Source of the DNA: Streptomyces antibioticus | GTDB lineage: Bacteria > Actinomycetota > Actinomycetes > Streptomycetales > Streptomycetaceae | Assembly (NCBI RefSeq): GCF_001514065.1 | Contig: NZ_KQ948432.1 | Span: 265,632 to 329,631, forward strand | DNA length: 64,000 bases | Reading direction: 5' to 3' | Part shown: in pieces, positions 19,180-27,661 of the stretch | How positions within the stretch are numbered: position 1 is the stretch's first letter | How the letters are laid out: each line of letters begins with the position of its first letter | Translations under genes and position numbers: made by a program | Notes under the pieces: generated by a model | The model's input: the letters and a program-made list of their open reading frames with translations, nothing else | What the model was told of the DNA's origin: nothing | Databases searched by the model: none

Positions 19180-19668
19180 ATGGGCGAGCAGCAGTACGTG
19201 AAGTTCCCGCAAGAGGTCATCGACGAGTACGCCGCGCTCGGCGTGGACATCTTGGCCCTGTTCTCCGCCGGGCATCTCGGCACCCGCATGGGCGTGGAGA
19301 TCGTCGAGGCCTCCGCGGACAAGGTCGTGGGGACGATGCCCGTGGAGGGCAACACCCAGCCGTACGGGCTGCTGCACGGCGGCGCCTCCGCCGTCCTCGC
19401 CGAGACCCTCGGCTCGGTCGGCTCGATGCTGCACGGCGGCAGCTCGAAGATCGCCGTGGGCGTCGACCTGAACTGCACCCACCACCGGGGCGCCCGCTCG
19501 GGCCTGGTGACCGGCGTGGCCACACCCGTGCACCGGGGGCGCTCGACGGCGACGTACGAGATCGTGATCAGCGACGAGGAGGGGCGGCGGGTGTGCACCG
19601 CGCGGCTGACCTGTCTGCTGCGCGACGTGAACCCGGGCGACGCCGCCCGCGTCGTGGCCGGCGCCTGA
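19180..19668 (+). CDS. PaaI-family hotdog-fold thioesterase
   Basis: 162 residues with a single hotdog domain: MGVEIVEASADKVVGTMPVEGNTQPYGLLHGG-type sequence in which HGGASAVLAETLGS carries the usual His-Gly-Gly and catalytic acidic residue, and GVDLNCTHHRGARSGLVTG forms the second half. These enzymes hydrolyse acyl-CoA thioesters, often phenylacetyl- or other aryl-CoAs. The actual substrate cannot be told here. ATG 19180 is preceded by GGAG at about 11 bases. It lies 59 bp downstream of the oxidoreductase gene on the same strand. Confidence 0.9.
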   Translation: MGEQQYVKFPQEVIDEYAALGVDILALFSAGHLGTRMGVEIVEASADKVVGTMPVEGNTQPYGLLHGGASAVLAETLGSVGSMLHGGSSKIAVGVDLNCTHHRGARSGLVTGVATPVHRGRSTATYEIVISDEEGRRVCTARLTCLLRDVNPGDAARVVAGA

Positions 19669-19716
19669 CGGCAGGACCTCTGGCCCCGACCGTGCCGCAA
19701 GGCCTAGCGTCGGGGC

Positions 19717-20133
19717 ATGCGAACGGGAGGAGCCCCGGCACTCGGGGCCGGGGTCGGAGTCGGGGTCGGGTTCTTGGCGGCCCTGCTGGCCCTCGGCGGA
19801 TGCGGAGGGTCCGGCTCCGCCACCACGGCGCGAGCCGGGGCGACCACCACGGCGGCGACCCCGGCCACACCCACACCCCCCGAAGACCTCTGCACCCGCC
19901 TCGTCGCCCACTGGTCCCGCGAGGTGCTGGACCAGAACACCTACGGCGACTACCAGTCGATGGGCCTGTCCAACGGCCAGTACGACATCCTCATCAAGGT
20001 CGTCGACGCCGCCCGCGCCGAGAAGAAGAAGCAAGGCGCCGCGGCCGCCGACCAGTTGATCGACCGTCAGGCCCGCAGCGGCTGCGTGCGGTGGTACCGC
20101 GACGGCGGTCCCGGCAAGGGGCCCTGGCAGTGA
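19717..20133 (+). CDS. putative lipoprotein of unknown function
   Basis: 138 residues. A hydrophobic N-terminus ends in LALGGC, a lipobox whose Cys (about 29) would be lipidated. A Thr/Ala/Pro-rich spacer follows, then a small globular part with two Cys residues (DLCTRLVAHWSREV and ARSGCVRWYRDGG) that may form a disulfide. No known domain recognised. Its stop overlaps the GTG of the next gene (GTGA), so the two are translationally coupled and probably work together at the membrane. Confidence 0.75.
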   Translation: MRTGGAPALGAGVGVGVGFLAALLALGGCGGSGSATTARAGATTTAATPATPTPPEDLCTRLVAHWSREVLDQNTYGDYQSMGLSNGQYDILIKVVDAARAEKKKQGAAAADQLIDRQARSGCVRWYRDGGPGKGPWQ

Positions 20134-20738
20134 GCGGCGTCGGACCGGTCGAACCGGGCGAGGGCACGCACGCCTGGGACGTCCTGGACGCCACCGCCCC
20201 GCCCCGACCGCGCGGCCGCCTCGGCGAGTTGTACGAACGACACCGGCGCGCCGCCCTCGCCACCGTGACCGCCACAGCCCTCCTCGCGGGCGGCACGTAC
20301 CTCTACGCGACCCGGCCCCGGCCGCCGGCGCCTCCCGATCCGCCGTATCCGTCTCAAGTGACGGACCTGCACTACCTCAGCGGCGAGGCCACACCCAAGG
20401 GCGCCGGGCGGCACAGCTTCAGCTTCGGGGTGGAACTGAGCGTGCTCGCCGGGCCGCCGGTCACCGTGACCCGCGTGTCACAGCCGTACGCGGGCATGTC
20501 GGTGACCTCGACACCCCAGGTCCCTTTCCGGACGAGTGCGGGGACGAGCCGCAAGGTCGTCATCACGATGCACGTGTCGCAATGCAGGAAAGTGCCTTGG
20601 AACGCCGGGCTCCCTTTCCTTGACGTAACCCTACGTAATACGCGCGCAATAGAAGTCCACAGTTACATCCTTGGGCAGCGATACGCCCAACACCTGTCAG
20701 AGGCCCTACAAGTCGCCTGCAGCAACGGTTTCAGGTAA
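20130..20738 (+). CDS. single-pass membrane protein, translationally coupled
   Basis: 202 residues. A short cytoplasmic part with WDVLDATAPPRPRGRLGELYERHRR is followed by one transmembrane helix (about 38-56, ALATVTATALLAGGTYLYA), then a beta-rich extracytoplasmic domain with VELSVLAGPPVTVTRVSQPY and a Cys pair (SQCRKVPW, LQVACSNGFR). Starts at GTG 20130, overlapping the lipoprotein stop by 4 bp. From about 20580 to the stop the base composition is clearly less GC-rich than the surroundings, with codons such as AAT, ATA and GTA. Not recognised as a known family. Confidence 0.75.
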   Translation: MSGVGPVEPGEGTHAWDVLDATAPPRPRGRLGELYERHRRAALATVTATALLAGGTYLYATRPRPPAPPDPPYPSQVTDLHYLSGEATPKGAGRHSFSFGVELSVLAGPPVTVTRVSQPYAGMSVTSTPQVPFRTSAGTSRKVVITMHVSQCRKVPWNAGLPFLDVTLRNTRAIEVHSYILGQRYAQHLSEALQVACSNGFR

Positions 20739-21024
20739 TTACCAAAACCCCTGAGACACCTGAACAAGGTGGGTCGAGTCCTGCGGGTTCTCAAAATATG
20801 GACAGGGCGAATCGGTCTGAATTCCGCTGTTCCACCCACTCAGTACCGCTCTGCATTACGACGTGTCATAACAAGAGCGTCACAGCCTCTGTCAGACCCT
20901 CCTCCACCTCCCTGCACACGCTTAGAGTCACGCCCAGTCACCGCGCCATGGAATCTCACATCGGACCAGCGCAGAGACTCGGTCGCTTCCAGGGGGGAGC
21001 GCCGCGCCAGTGAAAGGACGAATC
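20739..21024 (+). other. liv operon upstream region
   Basis: 286 bp without a gene and relatively AT-rich up to about 20880. It should contain the liv promoter. TTAGAGT at 20922-20928 is a possible -10 element, but no good -35 lies at the right distance, so I do not assign a promoter. Confidence 0.4.
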
Positions 21025-22254
21025 GTGCGTCAACGTTCGCTCATCACCATCACCGCCGCGCTGGCGGCGGGAGCACTCACCCTCACCGCCTGCGGCTCGC
21101 GCGACGACGACGGCGGCTCGGACTCCGGTAGCGGCGGCACCAAGGTCGTCATCGGTGTCGACGCCCCGCTGACGGGTGACCTCTCCGCCCTCGGCCTCGG
21201 CATCAAGAACTCCGTCGACCTCGCCGCGAAGACCGCCAACAAGCAGAAGCTCGTCGACGGTGTCACCTTCGAGATCAAGGCCCTCGACGACCAGGCCCAG
21301 CCCTCCTCGGGCCAGGCCAACGCCTCCACCTTCGTCAGTGACGACAAGGTCCTCGGCGTCGTCGGCCCGCTGAACTCCTCCGTCGCCGAGTCCATGCAGA
21401 AGGTCTTCGACGACGCCAAGCTCGTCGAGATCTCCCCGGCCAACACCGGCCCGGCCCTCACGCAGGGTGTCGACTGGCAGACCAAGAAGGTCCGCACGTA
21501 CAAGTCGTACTTCCGCACCGCGACCACGGACGCCATCCAGGGCCCGTTCGCCGCGCAGTACGTCTACAACGACGCCAAGAAGAAGAAGGTCTTCGTCATC
21601 GACGACAAGAAGACCTACGGCGCCGGTCTCGCCGCCACCTTCACCGCCGAGTTCAAGAAGATCGGCGGCAAGGTCGTCGGCACCGACCACATCGACCCGG
21701 ACACCAAGGACTTCTCCGCGGTCGCCACCAAGGTCAAGAACTCCGGCGCCGACGTCGTCTACTACGGCGGCGAGTACCCGCAGGCCGGCCCGCTGAGCAA
21801 GCAGATCAAGGCCGCCGGTGCCAAGATCCCGCTCGTCGGCGGTGACGGCATCTACGACCCGACCTTCATCCAGCTGGCCGGCGCCAACAGCGCCGGTGAC
21901 CTCGCCACCTCCGTCGGCGCCCCGGTCGAGACCCTCGACTCCGCCAAGCAGTTCGTCGCCGACTACAAGGCGGCCGGCTACAAGCAGGAGTACGCGGCCT
22001 ACGGCGGTTACTCCTACGACGCCGCCTGGGCGATCATCCAGGCCGTGAAGAAGGTCGTCGACGACAACAACGGCAAGCTGCCGTCCGACGCCCGCGCGAA
22101 GATCACCGCCGCCGTCCAGAACGTCTCCTTCGACGGTGTGACCGGCAAGGTCTCCTTCGACGAGTTCGGTGACGCCACCAACAAGCAGCTCACCGTCTAC
22201 GCCGTCGAGAACGGTGCCTGGAAGGCCGTCAAGTCCGGTACCTTCACCGGCTGA
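21025..22254 (+). CDS. livK: branched-chain amino acid ABC transporter substrate-binding lipoprotein
   Basis: Captures leucine, isoleucine or valine outside the membrane and delivers it to LivHM. About 409 residues. The signal peptide ends in LTLTAC (lipobox), then a Gly/Ser/Asp linker and a type I periplasmic-binding fold (GTKVVIGVDAPLTGDLSALGLG, VVGPLNSSVAESMQKVFDDAK, YYGGEYPQAGPLSKQIKAAG). Two GTG starts are possible: 21010 and 21025. I prefer 21025 (MRQRSLITITAALAAG) because AAAGGA lies 9 bases before it and the signal then has normal length. First gene of a five-gene operon. Confidence 0.95.
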   Translation: MRQRSLITITAALAAGALTLTACGSRDDDGGSDSGSGGTKVVIGVDAPLTGDLSALGLGIKNSVDLAAKTANKQKLVDGVTFEIKALDDQAQPSSGQANASTFVSDDKVLGVVGPLNSSVAESMQKVFDDAKLVEISPANTGPALTQGVDWQTKKVRTYKSYFRTATTDAIQGPFAAQYVYNDAKKKKVFVIDDKKTYGAGLAATFTAEFKKIGGKVVGTDHIDPDTKDFSAVATKVKNSGADVVYYGGEYPQAGPLSKQIKAAGAKIPLVGGDGIYDPTFIQLAGANSAGDLATSVGAPVETLDSAKQFVADYKAAGYKQEYAAYGGYSYDAAWAIIQAVKKVVDDNNGKLPSDARAKITAAVQNVSFDGVTGKVSFDEFGDATNKQLTVYAVENGAWKAVKSGTFTG

Positions 22255-22279
22255 CCCACCCCCACCCGCACCACCTGAG

Positions 22280-22315
22280 CCGCGCGGGGCGCTGTTCCAC
22301 AGGCGCCCCGCGCGG
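22280..22315 (+). terminator. intercistronic hairpin between livK and livH
   Basis: A perfect 13-bp stem (CCGCGCGGGGCGC / GCGCCCCGCGCGG) with a 10-base loop, 25 bp after the livK stop and 80 bp before livH. In binding-protein operons such hairpins stabilise or partly terminate the first message, giving an excess of the binding protein. That role is inferred. Confidence 0.7.
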
Positions 22316-22394
22316 ACTCACATCCGGCCCCGGACACACATCCGGTCACTTCCGGTCACATCCGTCGAACATCCGAAACCTCGGAGGACATGCG

Positions 22395-23327
22395 GTGAAC
22401 GAACTGCCGCAGCAGCTGGTCAACGGCCTGCTACTAGGAGCAATGTACGGGCTGGTCGCCATCGGCTACACAATGGTCTATGGCATTGTCCAGCTCATCA
22501 ACTTCGCCCACGGCGAGATCTTCATGATCGGAGGGTTCGGAGCCCTCACGGTCTACCTGTACGTACTGCCCGACGGCACCACCATGTGGGTCGCACTGCC
22601 ACTGATGCTCGTGGGAGCCGTCATCGCAGCCGTCCTCGTCGCCGTCGGAGCGGAACGGTTCGCCTACCGCCCCCTGCGCACCGCCCCACGCCTCGCGCCC
22701 CTCATCACCGCCATCGGCCTCTCCCTCGCCCTCCAGCAGGCCGTCTGGGCCTGGTACCCCGGCGCCAAGGAGTCCATCAACTTCCCCGAGATCCCCGGCG
22801 GACCCTTCGAGATCGGCAACGTCACCATCCAGACCGGTGACATCTTCCTGTTCATCGCCGCCCCCGTCAGCATGGCGATCCTCGCCTACTTCGTCATGAA
22901 GACCCGCACCGGCCGCGGCATGCAGGCCACCGCCCAGGACCCCGACACCGCCAAGCTCATGGGCATCAACACCGACCGCATCATCGTGGTCGCCTTCGCC
23001 CTCGGCGCCCTCTTCGCCGCCGTCGGAGCCGTCGCCTACGGCCTCAAGTACGGCCAGGTCCAGTTCCGCATGGGCTTCATCCTCGGCCTCAAGGCCTTCA
23101 CCGCGGCCGTCCTCGGCGGCATCGGCAACATCTACGGCGCCATGCTCGGCGGCCTCGTCCTCGGCCTCGCCGAGACCATGGCCACCGCCTACATCGCCGA
23201 CGTCCCGGGCTTCGACCTCCTCGGCGGCCAGTCCTGGGCCAACGTCTGGGCCTTCGTACTCCTCATCGTCGTACTCCTCGTCAGGCCACAAGGCCTGCTC
23301 GGCGAGCGCGTCGCGGACAGGGCGTGA
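22395..23327 (+). CDS. livH: branched-chain amino acid ABC transporter permease LivH
   Basis: 310 residues and about eight transmembrane helices. The N-terminus NELPQQLVNGLLLGAMYGLVAIGYTMVYGI and the loop LKAFTAAVLGGIGNIYGAMLGG (coupling to the ATPase) are typical of LivH. Translation begins at GTG 22395 after GGAGG. The stop overlaps the livM start by 4 bp (GTGA), so expression of the two permeases is coupled. Confidence 0.95.
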   Translation: MNELPQQLVNGLLLGAMYGLVAIGYTMVYGIVQLINFAHGEIFMIGGFGALTVYLYVLPDGTTMWVALPLMLVGAVIAAVLVAVGAERFAYRPLRTAPRLAPLITAIGLSLALQQAVWAWYPGAKESINFPEIPGGPFEIGNVTIQTGDIFLFIAAPVSMAILAYFVMKTRTGRGMQATAQDPDTAKLMGINTDRIIVVAFALGALFAAVGAVAYGLKYGQVQFRMGFILGLKAFTAAVLGGIGNIYGAMLGGLVLGLAETMATAYIADVPGFDLLGGQSWANVWAFVLLIVVLLVRPQGLLGERVADRA

Positions 23328-25159
23328 CACCGATGACGACACAGACCACCGAAAGCACCGGCGCCCCCGCCAACAAGGACAACGCGCCCAAGGGCCTCAT
23401 CGGCCTCCCCGAGAACGTCGGCCGCGCCCTCGCCACCATCGGCGGCGCCCTCACCGTCGTCTCCACCTTCCTCGCCTGGACCTGGACCTCCGCCTTCCCC
23501 GGCGACCTCACCGTCTACGGCTACCCCGGCGGCCTCCAGGTCCTCGTCCTCATCGGCGGCGCCCTCACCACCCTCTTCGGCCTCGCCTCCTACGGCGTCA
23601 AGGGCCTGCGCTGGCTCGCCCCCGCCGGCGCCGACGGCGCCATCAAGCTGGCCGCCACCGGCACCTTCGCCACCACCTGGTACACCGTCATCGCGATCAG
23701 CGACGAACTCGGCGGCGTCGTCAACCTCGAACCCGGCGGCTACATCGCCGCGGCCGTCACCCTCGCCGCCTTCCTCGGCGCCTTCTCCCTGCCCTTCGAA
23801 CGGCCGGAAGACGAACCCGTCGACGAGGACGCGACCGTCGGCGAGCGCATCGGCCACATCTGGCGCCACATCGTGGCCCTCCTGAAGTCCGCCGTCTTCA
23901 CCCCCACCCCGGCACCGGCCCGCAAGCTCCCCGCCTACGCCGAGATCCTCGTCATCGTCGCCGCCATGGCCGTCGGTCTGACCGTCTTCACCTACGGCAT
24001 CGGCACCGAGTACGACGAACTCTTCGTCGGCTTCCTCATCACCGTCGGATTCCTCTTCGCGGCCTTCTCCAAGGCCGGGCTCGTGGCCCGGGTCTCGGCG
24101 ATCACCGGCCGGCACAGCACCATCACCATGTCCGGCGCGTTCATCGCCGCCGCGCTCTTCCCCTTCACGCAGTCCAACGACCAGTACGCGACGATCGGCG
24201 TCTACATCCTGATCTTCGCCACCGTCGCCCTCGGTCTGAACATCGTCGTCGGCCTCGCCGGCCTCCTCGACCTCGGATACGTCGCCTTCCTCGGTGTCGG
24301 CGCCTACACCGCGGCCATGGTCTCCGGCTCGCCCTCCTCGCCGTTCGACCTGCACCTGCCGTTCTGGCTCTCCGCGCTCCTCGGCGCCGCGGTCGCCATG
24401 GTCTTCGGCGTCCTCATCGGCGCCCCGACCCTGCGACTGCGCGGCGACTACCTCGCCATCGTGACCCTCGGCTTCGGTGAGATCTTCCGCATCACCGTCC
24501 TCAACATGGACGGCACCTCGGGACCGGACATCACCAACGGCTCCAACGGCATCTCCTCCATCCCGAACCTCGACATCCTCGGATTCGACTTCGGCCTGGA
24601 ACACAGCATCCTCGGCTTCACCATCGGCCGATTCGCCAACTACTTCCTGCTGATGCTCCTCATCACGCTCATCGTCGTGGTGGTCTTCAAGCGCAGCAGC
24701 GACTCCCGCATCGGCCGCGCCTGGATCGCCATCCGCGAGGACGAGACCGCCGCCCTCGCCATGGGCATCAACGGCTTCCGCGTCAAGCTCATCGCGTTCG
24801 CCCTCGGCGCCTCCCTCGCCGGCCTCGCCGGCGCCGTCCAGGCCCACGTCACCTACACCGTGACACCCGAGCAGTACCAGTTCGCCCACGTGGTCCCGCC
24901 CAACTCGGCCTTCCTCCTCGCGGCCGTCGTCCTCGGCGGCATGGGCACCATCGCCGGACCCCTCGTCGGCGCGGCCCTGCTCTACCTCATCCCGGCCAAG
25001 CTCCAGTTCCTGGGCGACTACCAGCTCTTCGCCTTCGGCGTCACGCTCGTCCTCCTGATGCGCTTCCGCCCCGAGGGCCTCATCCCCAACCGGCGCCGCC
25101 AGCTCGAATTCCACGAAGAGGCCGAAGCCCCCGCAGTCCTCAGCAAGACAGGGGTCTGA
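23324..25159 (+). CDS. livM: branched-chain amino acid ABC transporter permease LivM, long form
   Basis: 611 residues, about 190 longer than E. coli LivM. Residues 30-160 add about four hydrophobic segments (VGRALATIGGALTVVSTFLAW, VLVLIGGALTTLFGLAS) before a charged linker (ERPEDEPVDEDATVGERIG). The conserved permease core starts near 190, with LNIVVGLAGLLDLGYVAFLGVGAY, LRGDYLAIVTLGFGEI, and the ATPase-coupling loop FLLAAVVLGGMGTIAGPLVGA. Start GTG 23324 overlaps livH; ATG 23333 is an alternative. The extension is common in Streptomyces as I remember it. Confidence 0.94.
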   Translation: MTPMTTQTTESTGAPANKDNAPKGLIGLPENVGRALATIGGALTVVSTFLAWTWTSAFPGDLTVYGYPGGLQVLVLIGGALTTLFGLASYGVKGLRWLAPAGADGAIKLAATGTFATTWYTVIAISDELGGVVNLEPGGYIAAAVTLAAFLGAFSLPFERPEDEPVDEDATVGERIGHIWRHIVALLKSAVFTPTPAPARKLPAYAEILVIVAAMAVGLTVFTYGIGTEYDELFVGFLITVGFLFAAFSKAGLVARVSAITGRHSTITMSGAFIAAALFPFTQSNDQYATIGVYILIFATVALGLNIVVGLAGLLDLGYVAFLGVGAYTAAMVSGSPSSPFDLHLPFWLSALLGAAVAMVFGVLIGAPTLRLRGDYLAIVTLGFGEIFRITVLNMDGTSGPDITNGSNGISSIPNLDILGFDFGLEHSILGFTIGRFANYFLLMLLITLIVVVVFKRSSDSRIGRAWIAIREDETAALAMGINGFRVKLIAFALGASLAGLAGAVQAHVTYTVTPEQYQFAHVVPPNSAFLLAAVVLGGMGTIAGPLVGAALLYLIPAKLQFLGDYQLFAFGVTLVLLMRFRPEGLIPNRRRQLEFHEEAEAPAVLSKTGV

Positions 25160-25162
25160 CAC

Positions 25163-26041
25163 ATGACCGACACCACCACCGTCACCGGGACCACCGTCCT
25201 CGACGCCCGCGGCGTCACGATGCGCTTCGGCGGCCTCACCGCCGTACGCAACGTCGACCTCCAGGTCAACAGCGGCGAGATCGTCGGCCTCATCGGCCCC
25301 AACGGCGCCGGCAAGACGACCTTCTTCAACTGCCTCACCGGCCTCTACATCCCCACCGAGGGCGAAGTCCGGTACAAGGGCAACGTCCTGCCGCCCAAGT
25401 CCTTCAAGGTCACCGCCGCCGGCATCGCCCGCACCTTCCAGAACATCCGTCTGTTCGCCAACATGACGGTCCTGGAGAACGTGCTCGTCGGCCGCCACAC
25501 CAGGACCAAGGAAGGCCTCTGGAGCGCCCTGCTCCGCGGCCCCGGCTTCCACAAGGCCGAAGCGGCCTCCCGCGAACGCGCCATGGAACTCCTGGAGTTC
25601 GTCGGCCTCGCCAACAAGGCCGAACACCTCGCCCGCAACCTCCCCTACGGCGAGCAGCGCAAGCTGGAGATCGCACGAGCGCTGGCGAGTGAACCGGGCT
25701 TGCTGCTCTTGGACGAGCCCACGGCCGGCATGAACCCCCAGGAGACCCGCGCCACCGAGGAACTGGTCTTCGCCATCCGCGACAAGGGCATCGCCGTACT
25801 CGTCATCGAGCACGACATGCGCTTCATCTTCAACCTCTGCGACCGCGTAGCCGTCCTCGTCCAGGGCGAGAAACTGGTCGAGGGCGACAGCGCCACCGTC
25901 CAGGGCGACGAACGCGTCGTCGCCGCCTACCTCGGCGAACCCTTCGAGGGCACCCCCGGTGACGAAGAAGTAGCCGAAGTCGAAGCAGCCGAAGCAGGCA
26001 CCCCGTCGGACGCCACGCCCGGCAAGGAGAACGACCGATGA
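25163..26041 (+). CDS. livG: branched-chain amino acid ABC transporter ATP-binding protein LivG
   Basis: 292 residues. Walker A GPNGAGKTT, Q-loop around ARTFQNIRLFANMTVLENV, ABC signature LPYGEQRKLEIARAL (the LivG variant of LSGGQ), Walker B LLLLDEPTAGMNPQET, and the switch VIEHDMRFIF. A Glu/Ala-rich C-terminal tail (EEVAEVEAAEAG) is extra. ATG 25163 is 3 bp after the livM stop, and the 3' end overlaps livF (ATGA). Confidence 0.96.
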   Translation: MTDTTTVTGTTVLDARGVTMRFGGLTAVRNVDLQVNSGEIVGLIGPNGAGKTTFFNCLTGLYIPTEGEVRYKGNVLPPKSFKVTAAGIARTFQNIRLFANMTVLENVLVGRHTRTKEGLWSALLRGPGFHKAEAASRERAMELLEFVGLANKAEHLARNLPYGEQRKLEIARALASEPGLLLLDEPTAGMNPQETRATEELVFAIRDKGIAVLVIEHDMRFIFNLCDRVAVLVQGEKLVEGDSATVQGDERVVAAYLGEPFEGTPGDEEVAEVEAAEAGTPSDATPGKENDR

Positions 26042-26754
26042 CCGCACTCCTCGAGGTCGAGGACCTCCGCGTCGCCTACGGCAAGATCGAGGCCGTCAAG
26101 GGCATCTCCTTCAAGGTCGAGGCCGGCGAGGTCGTCACCCTCATCGGCACCAACGGCGCCGGCAAGACCACGACCCTGCGCACCCTGTCGGGCCTCCTCA
26201 AGCCCGTCGGCGGCCAGATCAAATTCGGCGGCAAATCGCTGAAGAAGGTCCCCGCCCACGACATCGTCTCGCTGGGACTGGCCCACTCCCCCGAGGGCCG
26301 GCACATCTTCCCCCGCATGACGATCGAGGACAATCTGCGGCTGGGGGCGTTCCTGAGGAACGACAAGGTCGGCATCGAGAAGGACATCCAGCGCGCCTAC
26401 GACCTCTTCCCCATCCTGGGCGAACGCCGTAAGCAGGCCGCCGGCACCCTCTCCGGCGGCGAGCAGCAGATGCTGGCGATGGGCCGCGCGCTCATGTCCC
26501 AGCCGAAGCTGCTCATGCTGGACGAGCCGTCCATGGGCCTGTCCCCGATCATGATGCAGAAGATCATGGCGACCATCGCCGAACTCAAGTCCCAGGGCAC
26601 GACGATCCTCCTCGTCGAGCAGAACGCCCAGGCGGCCCTCTCCCTGGCCGACCACGGCCACGTGATGGAGATCGGCAAGATCGTCCTGTCCGGCTCGGGC
26701 CAGGACCTCCTGCACGACGAGTCGGTCCGCAAGGCGTACCTGGGCGAGGACTGA
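26038..26754 (+). CDS. livF: branched-chain amino acid ABC transporter ATP-binding protein LivF
   Basis: 238 residues. Walker A GTNGAGKTT, signature LSGGEQQMLAMGRAL, Walker B LLMLDEPSMGLSP and LLVEQNAQAALSLAD fix it as LivF, which pairs with LivG to power import. Last gene of the operon, overlapping livG by 4 bp and followed 20 bp on by a terminator hairpin. Confidence 0.96.
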   Translation: MTALLEVEDLRVAYGKIEAVKGISFKVEAGEVVTLIGTNGAGKTTTLRTLSGLLKPVGGQIKFGGKSLKKVPAHDIVSLGLAHSPEGRHIFPRMTIEDNLRLGAFLRNDKVGIEKDIQRAYDLFPILGERRKQAAGTLSGGEQQMLAMGRALMSQPKLLMLDEPSMGLSPIMMQKIMATIAELKSQGTTILLVEQNAQAALSLADHGHVMEIGKIVLSGSGQDLLHDESVRKAYLGED

Positions 26755-26773
26755 GCCCTCGCGCTGATACGAC

Positions 26774-26807
26774 GAGGCCCGCGCCCCCTGCTGGGGACGC
26801 GGGCCTC
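26774..26807. terminator. bidirectional terminator between livF and the ANTAR regulator gene
   Basis: Perfect 10-bp stem GAGGCCCGCG / CGCGGGCCTC, with an inner CCCC/GGGG extension around a small loop. It lies between convergent genes (livF stop 26754, regulator stop 26829) and can serve both. Confidence 0.8.
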
Positions 26808-26828
26808 ACTCGTGCTGTCCGGGGGGCG

Positions 26829-27485
26829 TCAGCCCTTGGACGCCTTCTTCTCGTCGGCGTCCTGGATGACCGCCTCGGCGACCTGCTGCATCGACATACG
26901 CCGGTCCATGGACGTCTTCTGGATCCACCGGAACGCGGCGGGCTCGGTGAGCCCGTACTCGGTCTGGAGGATGGACTTGGCACGGTCGACCAGCTTGCGC
27001 GTCTCCAGGCGGAGCGTGAGGTCGGCGACCTCCTTCTCCAGCTCCTTCAGCTCGGTGAACCGGGACACGGCCATCTCGATCGCCGGCACGACGTCGCTCT
27101 TGCTGAACGGCTTCACGAGATACGCCATGGCACCAGCGTCGCGGGCACGCTCAACAAGGTCACGCTGCGAAAAGGCGGTGAGCATCAGCACGGGCGCGAT
27201 GCGCTCTTCGGCGATCTTCTCGGCGGCGGAGATGCCGTCCATCTTGGGCATCTTCACGTCGAGGATGACGAGGTCGGGCTGGTGCTCACGGGCGAGCTCG
27301 ATGGCCTGCTCACCGTCACCGGCCTCGCCGACGACGCTGTAGCCCTCTTCCTCCAGCATCTCTTTGAGGTCGAGGCGGATCAGGGCCTCGTCCTCGGCAA
27401 TGACGACACGGGTCGTCAGCGGAGGCACGTGCGACTTGTCGTCGTCGGGCGCGTCTACGGGCTGGGGCGACTCGGGGGCGGTCAC
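26829..27485 (-). CDS. pdtaR: ANTAR-domain response regulator (PdtaR type)
   Basis: 218 residues. A receiver domain (about 24-140) has acidic residues in IAEDEALIRLDL, phosphoacceptor Asp 76 in LVILDVKMP and Lys 125 in YLVKPFSKSD. A linker helix leads to an ANTAR RNA-binding domain (about 145-208; LRLETRKLVDRAKSILQTEYGLTEPAAFRWIQK). The family relieves transcription termination by binding paired hairpins in target mRNAs, and its kinase partner PdtaS is usually unlinked; none is in this window. The N-terminal 22 residues are acidic and probably disordered. GTG 27485 follows GAGGAG. Confidence 0.92.
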   Translation of the reverse strand: MTAPESPQPVDAPDDDKSHVPPLTTRVVIAEDEALIRLDLKEMLEEEGYSVVGEAGDGEQAIELAREHQPDLVILDVKMPKMDGISAAEKIAEERIAPVLMLTAFSQRDLVERARDAGAMAYLVKPFSKSDVVPAIEMAVSRFTELKELEKEVADLTLRLETRKLVDRAKSILQTEYGLTEPAAFRWIQKTSMDRRMSMQQVAEAVIQDADEKKASKG

Positions 27486-27516
27486 GGGGGCTCCTCGTTC
27501 AGGGGCAGGGGTGCTG

Positions 27517-27547
27517 CTGACAAGAGCGTACCTAGCTGCGGTAAGGT
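27517..27547 (+). promoter_or_regulatory. promoter of the tRNA gene
   Basis: TGACAA (27518-27523) and TAAGGT (27542-27547), 18 bp apart, give a plausible vegetative promoter. Transcription would start near 27554, leaving a 5' leader of about 33 nt before the mature tRNA. Confidence 0.5.
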
Positions 27548-27586
27548 GGACGCGCAGAGGGTCAGGGGAAACCTTTGATTCTGCGG

Positions 27587-27661
27587 GCCCCGGTAGCCCA
27601 ATTGGCAGCAGGCAACGGATTCAAAACCCGTACAGTGTCGGTTCGAGTCCGACCCGGGGCA
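27587..27661 (+). tRNA. tRNA-Leu (anticodon CAA), without a long variable arm
   Basis: 75 nt that fold as a full cloverleaf. The acceptor is GCCCCGG/CCGGGGC with discriminator A73. The T arm is GTCGG-TTCGAGT-CCGAC. The anticodon loop TTCAAAA has the anticodon CAA (27622-27624), reading UUG. The anticodon stem has one A/C mismatch next to the loop, the D stem is only about 3 bp, and the variable loop is just ACAGT. Bacterial tRNA-Leu normally has a long variable arm, so the identity rests on the anticodon alone. CCA is not encoded. A short T-rich tail (ACTTTTCCTT) follows. Confidence 0.85.

Noticed and set aside
23189-26047. 952-codon open frame antisense to livH-livM-livG
   Set aside because: The product is almost only Gly, Asp, Glu, Val and Ala, the usual mirror of GC-rich codons. 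The liv genes on the other strand are unambiguous.
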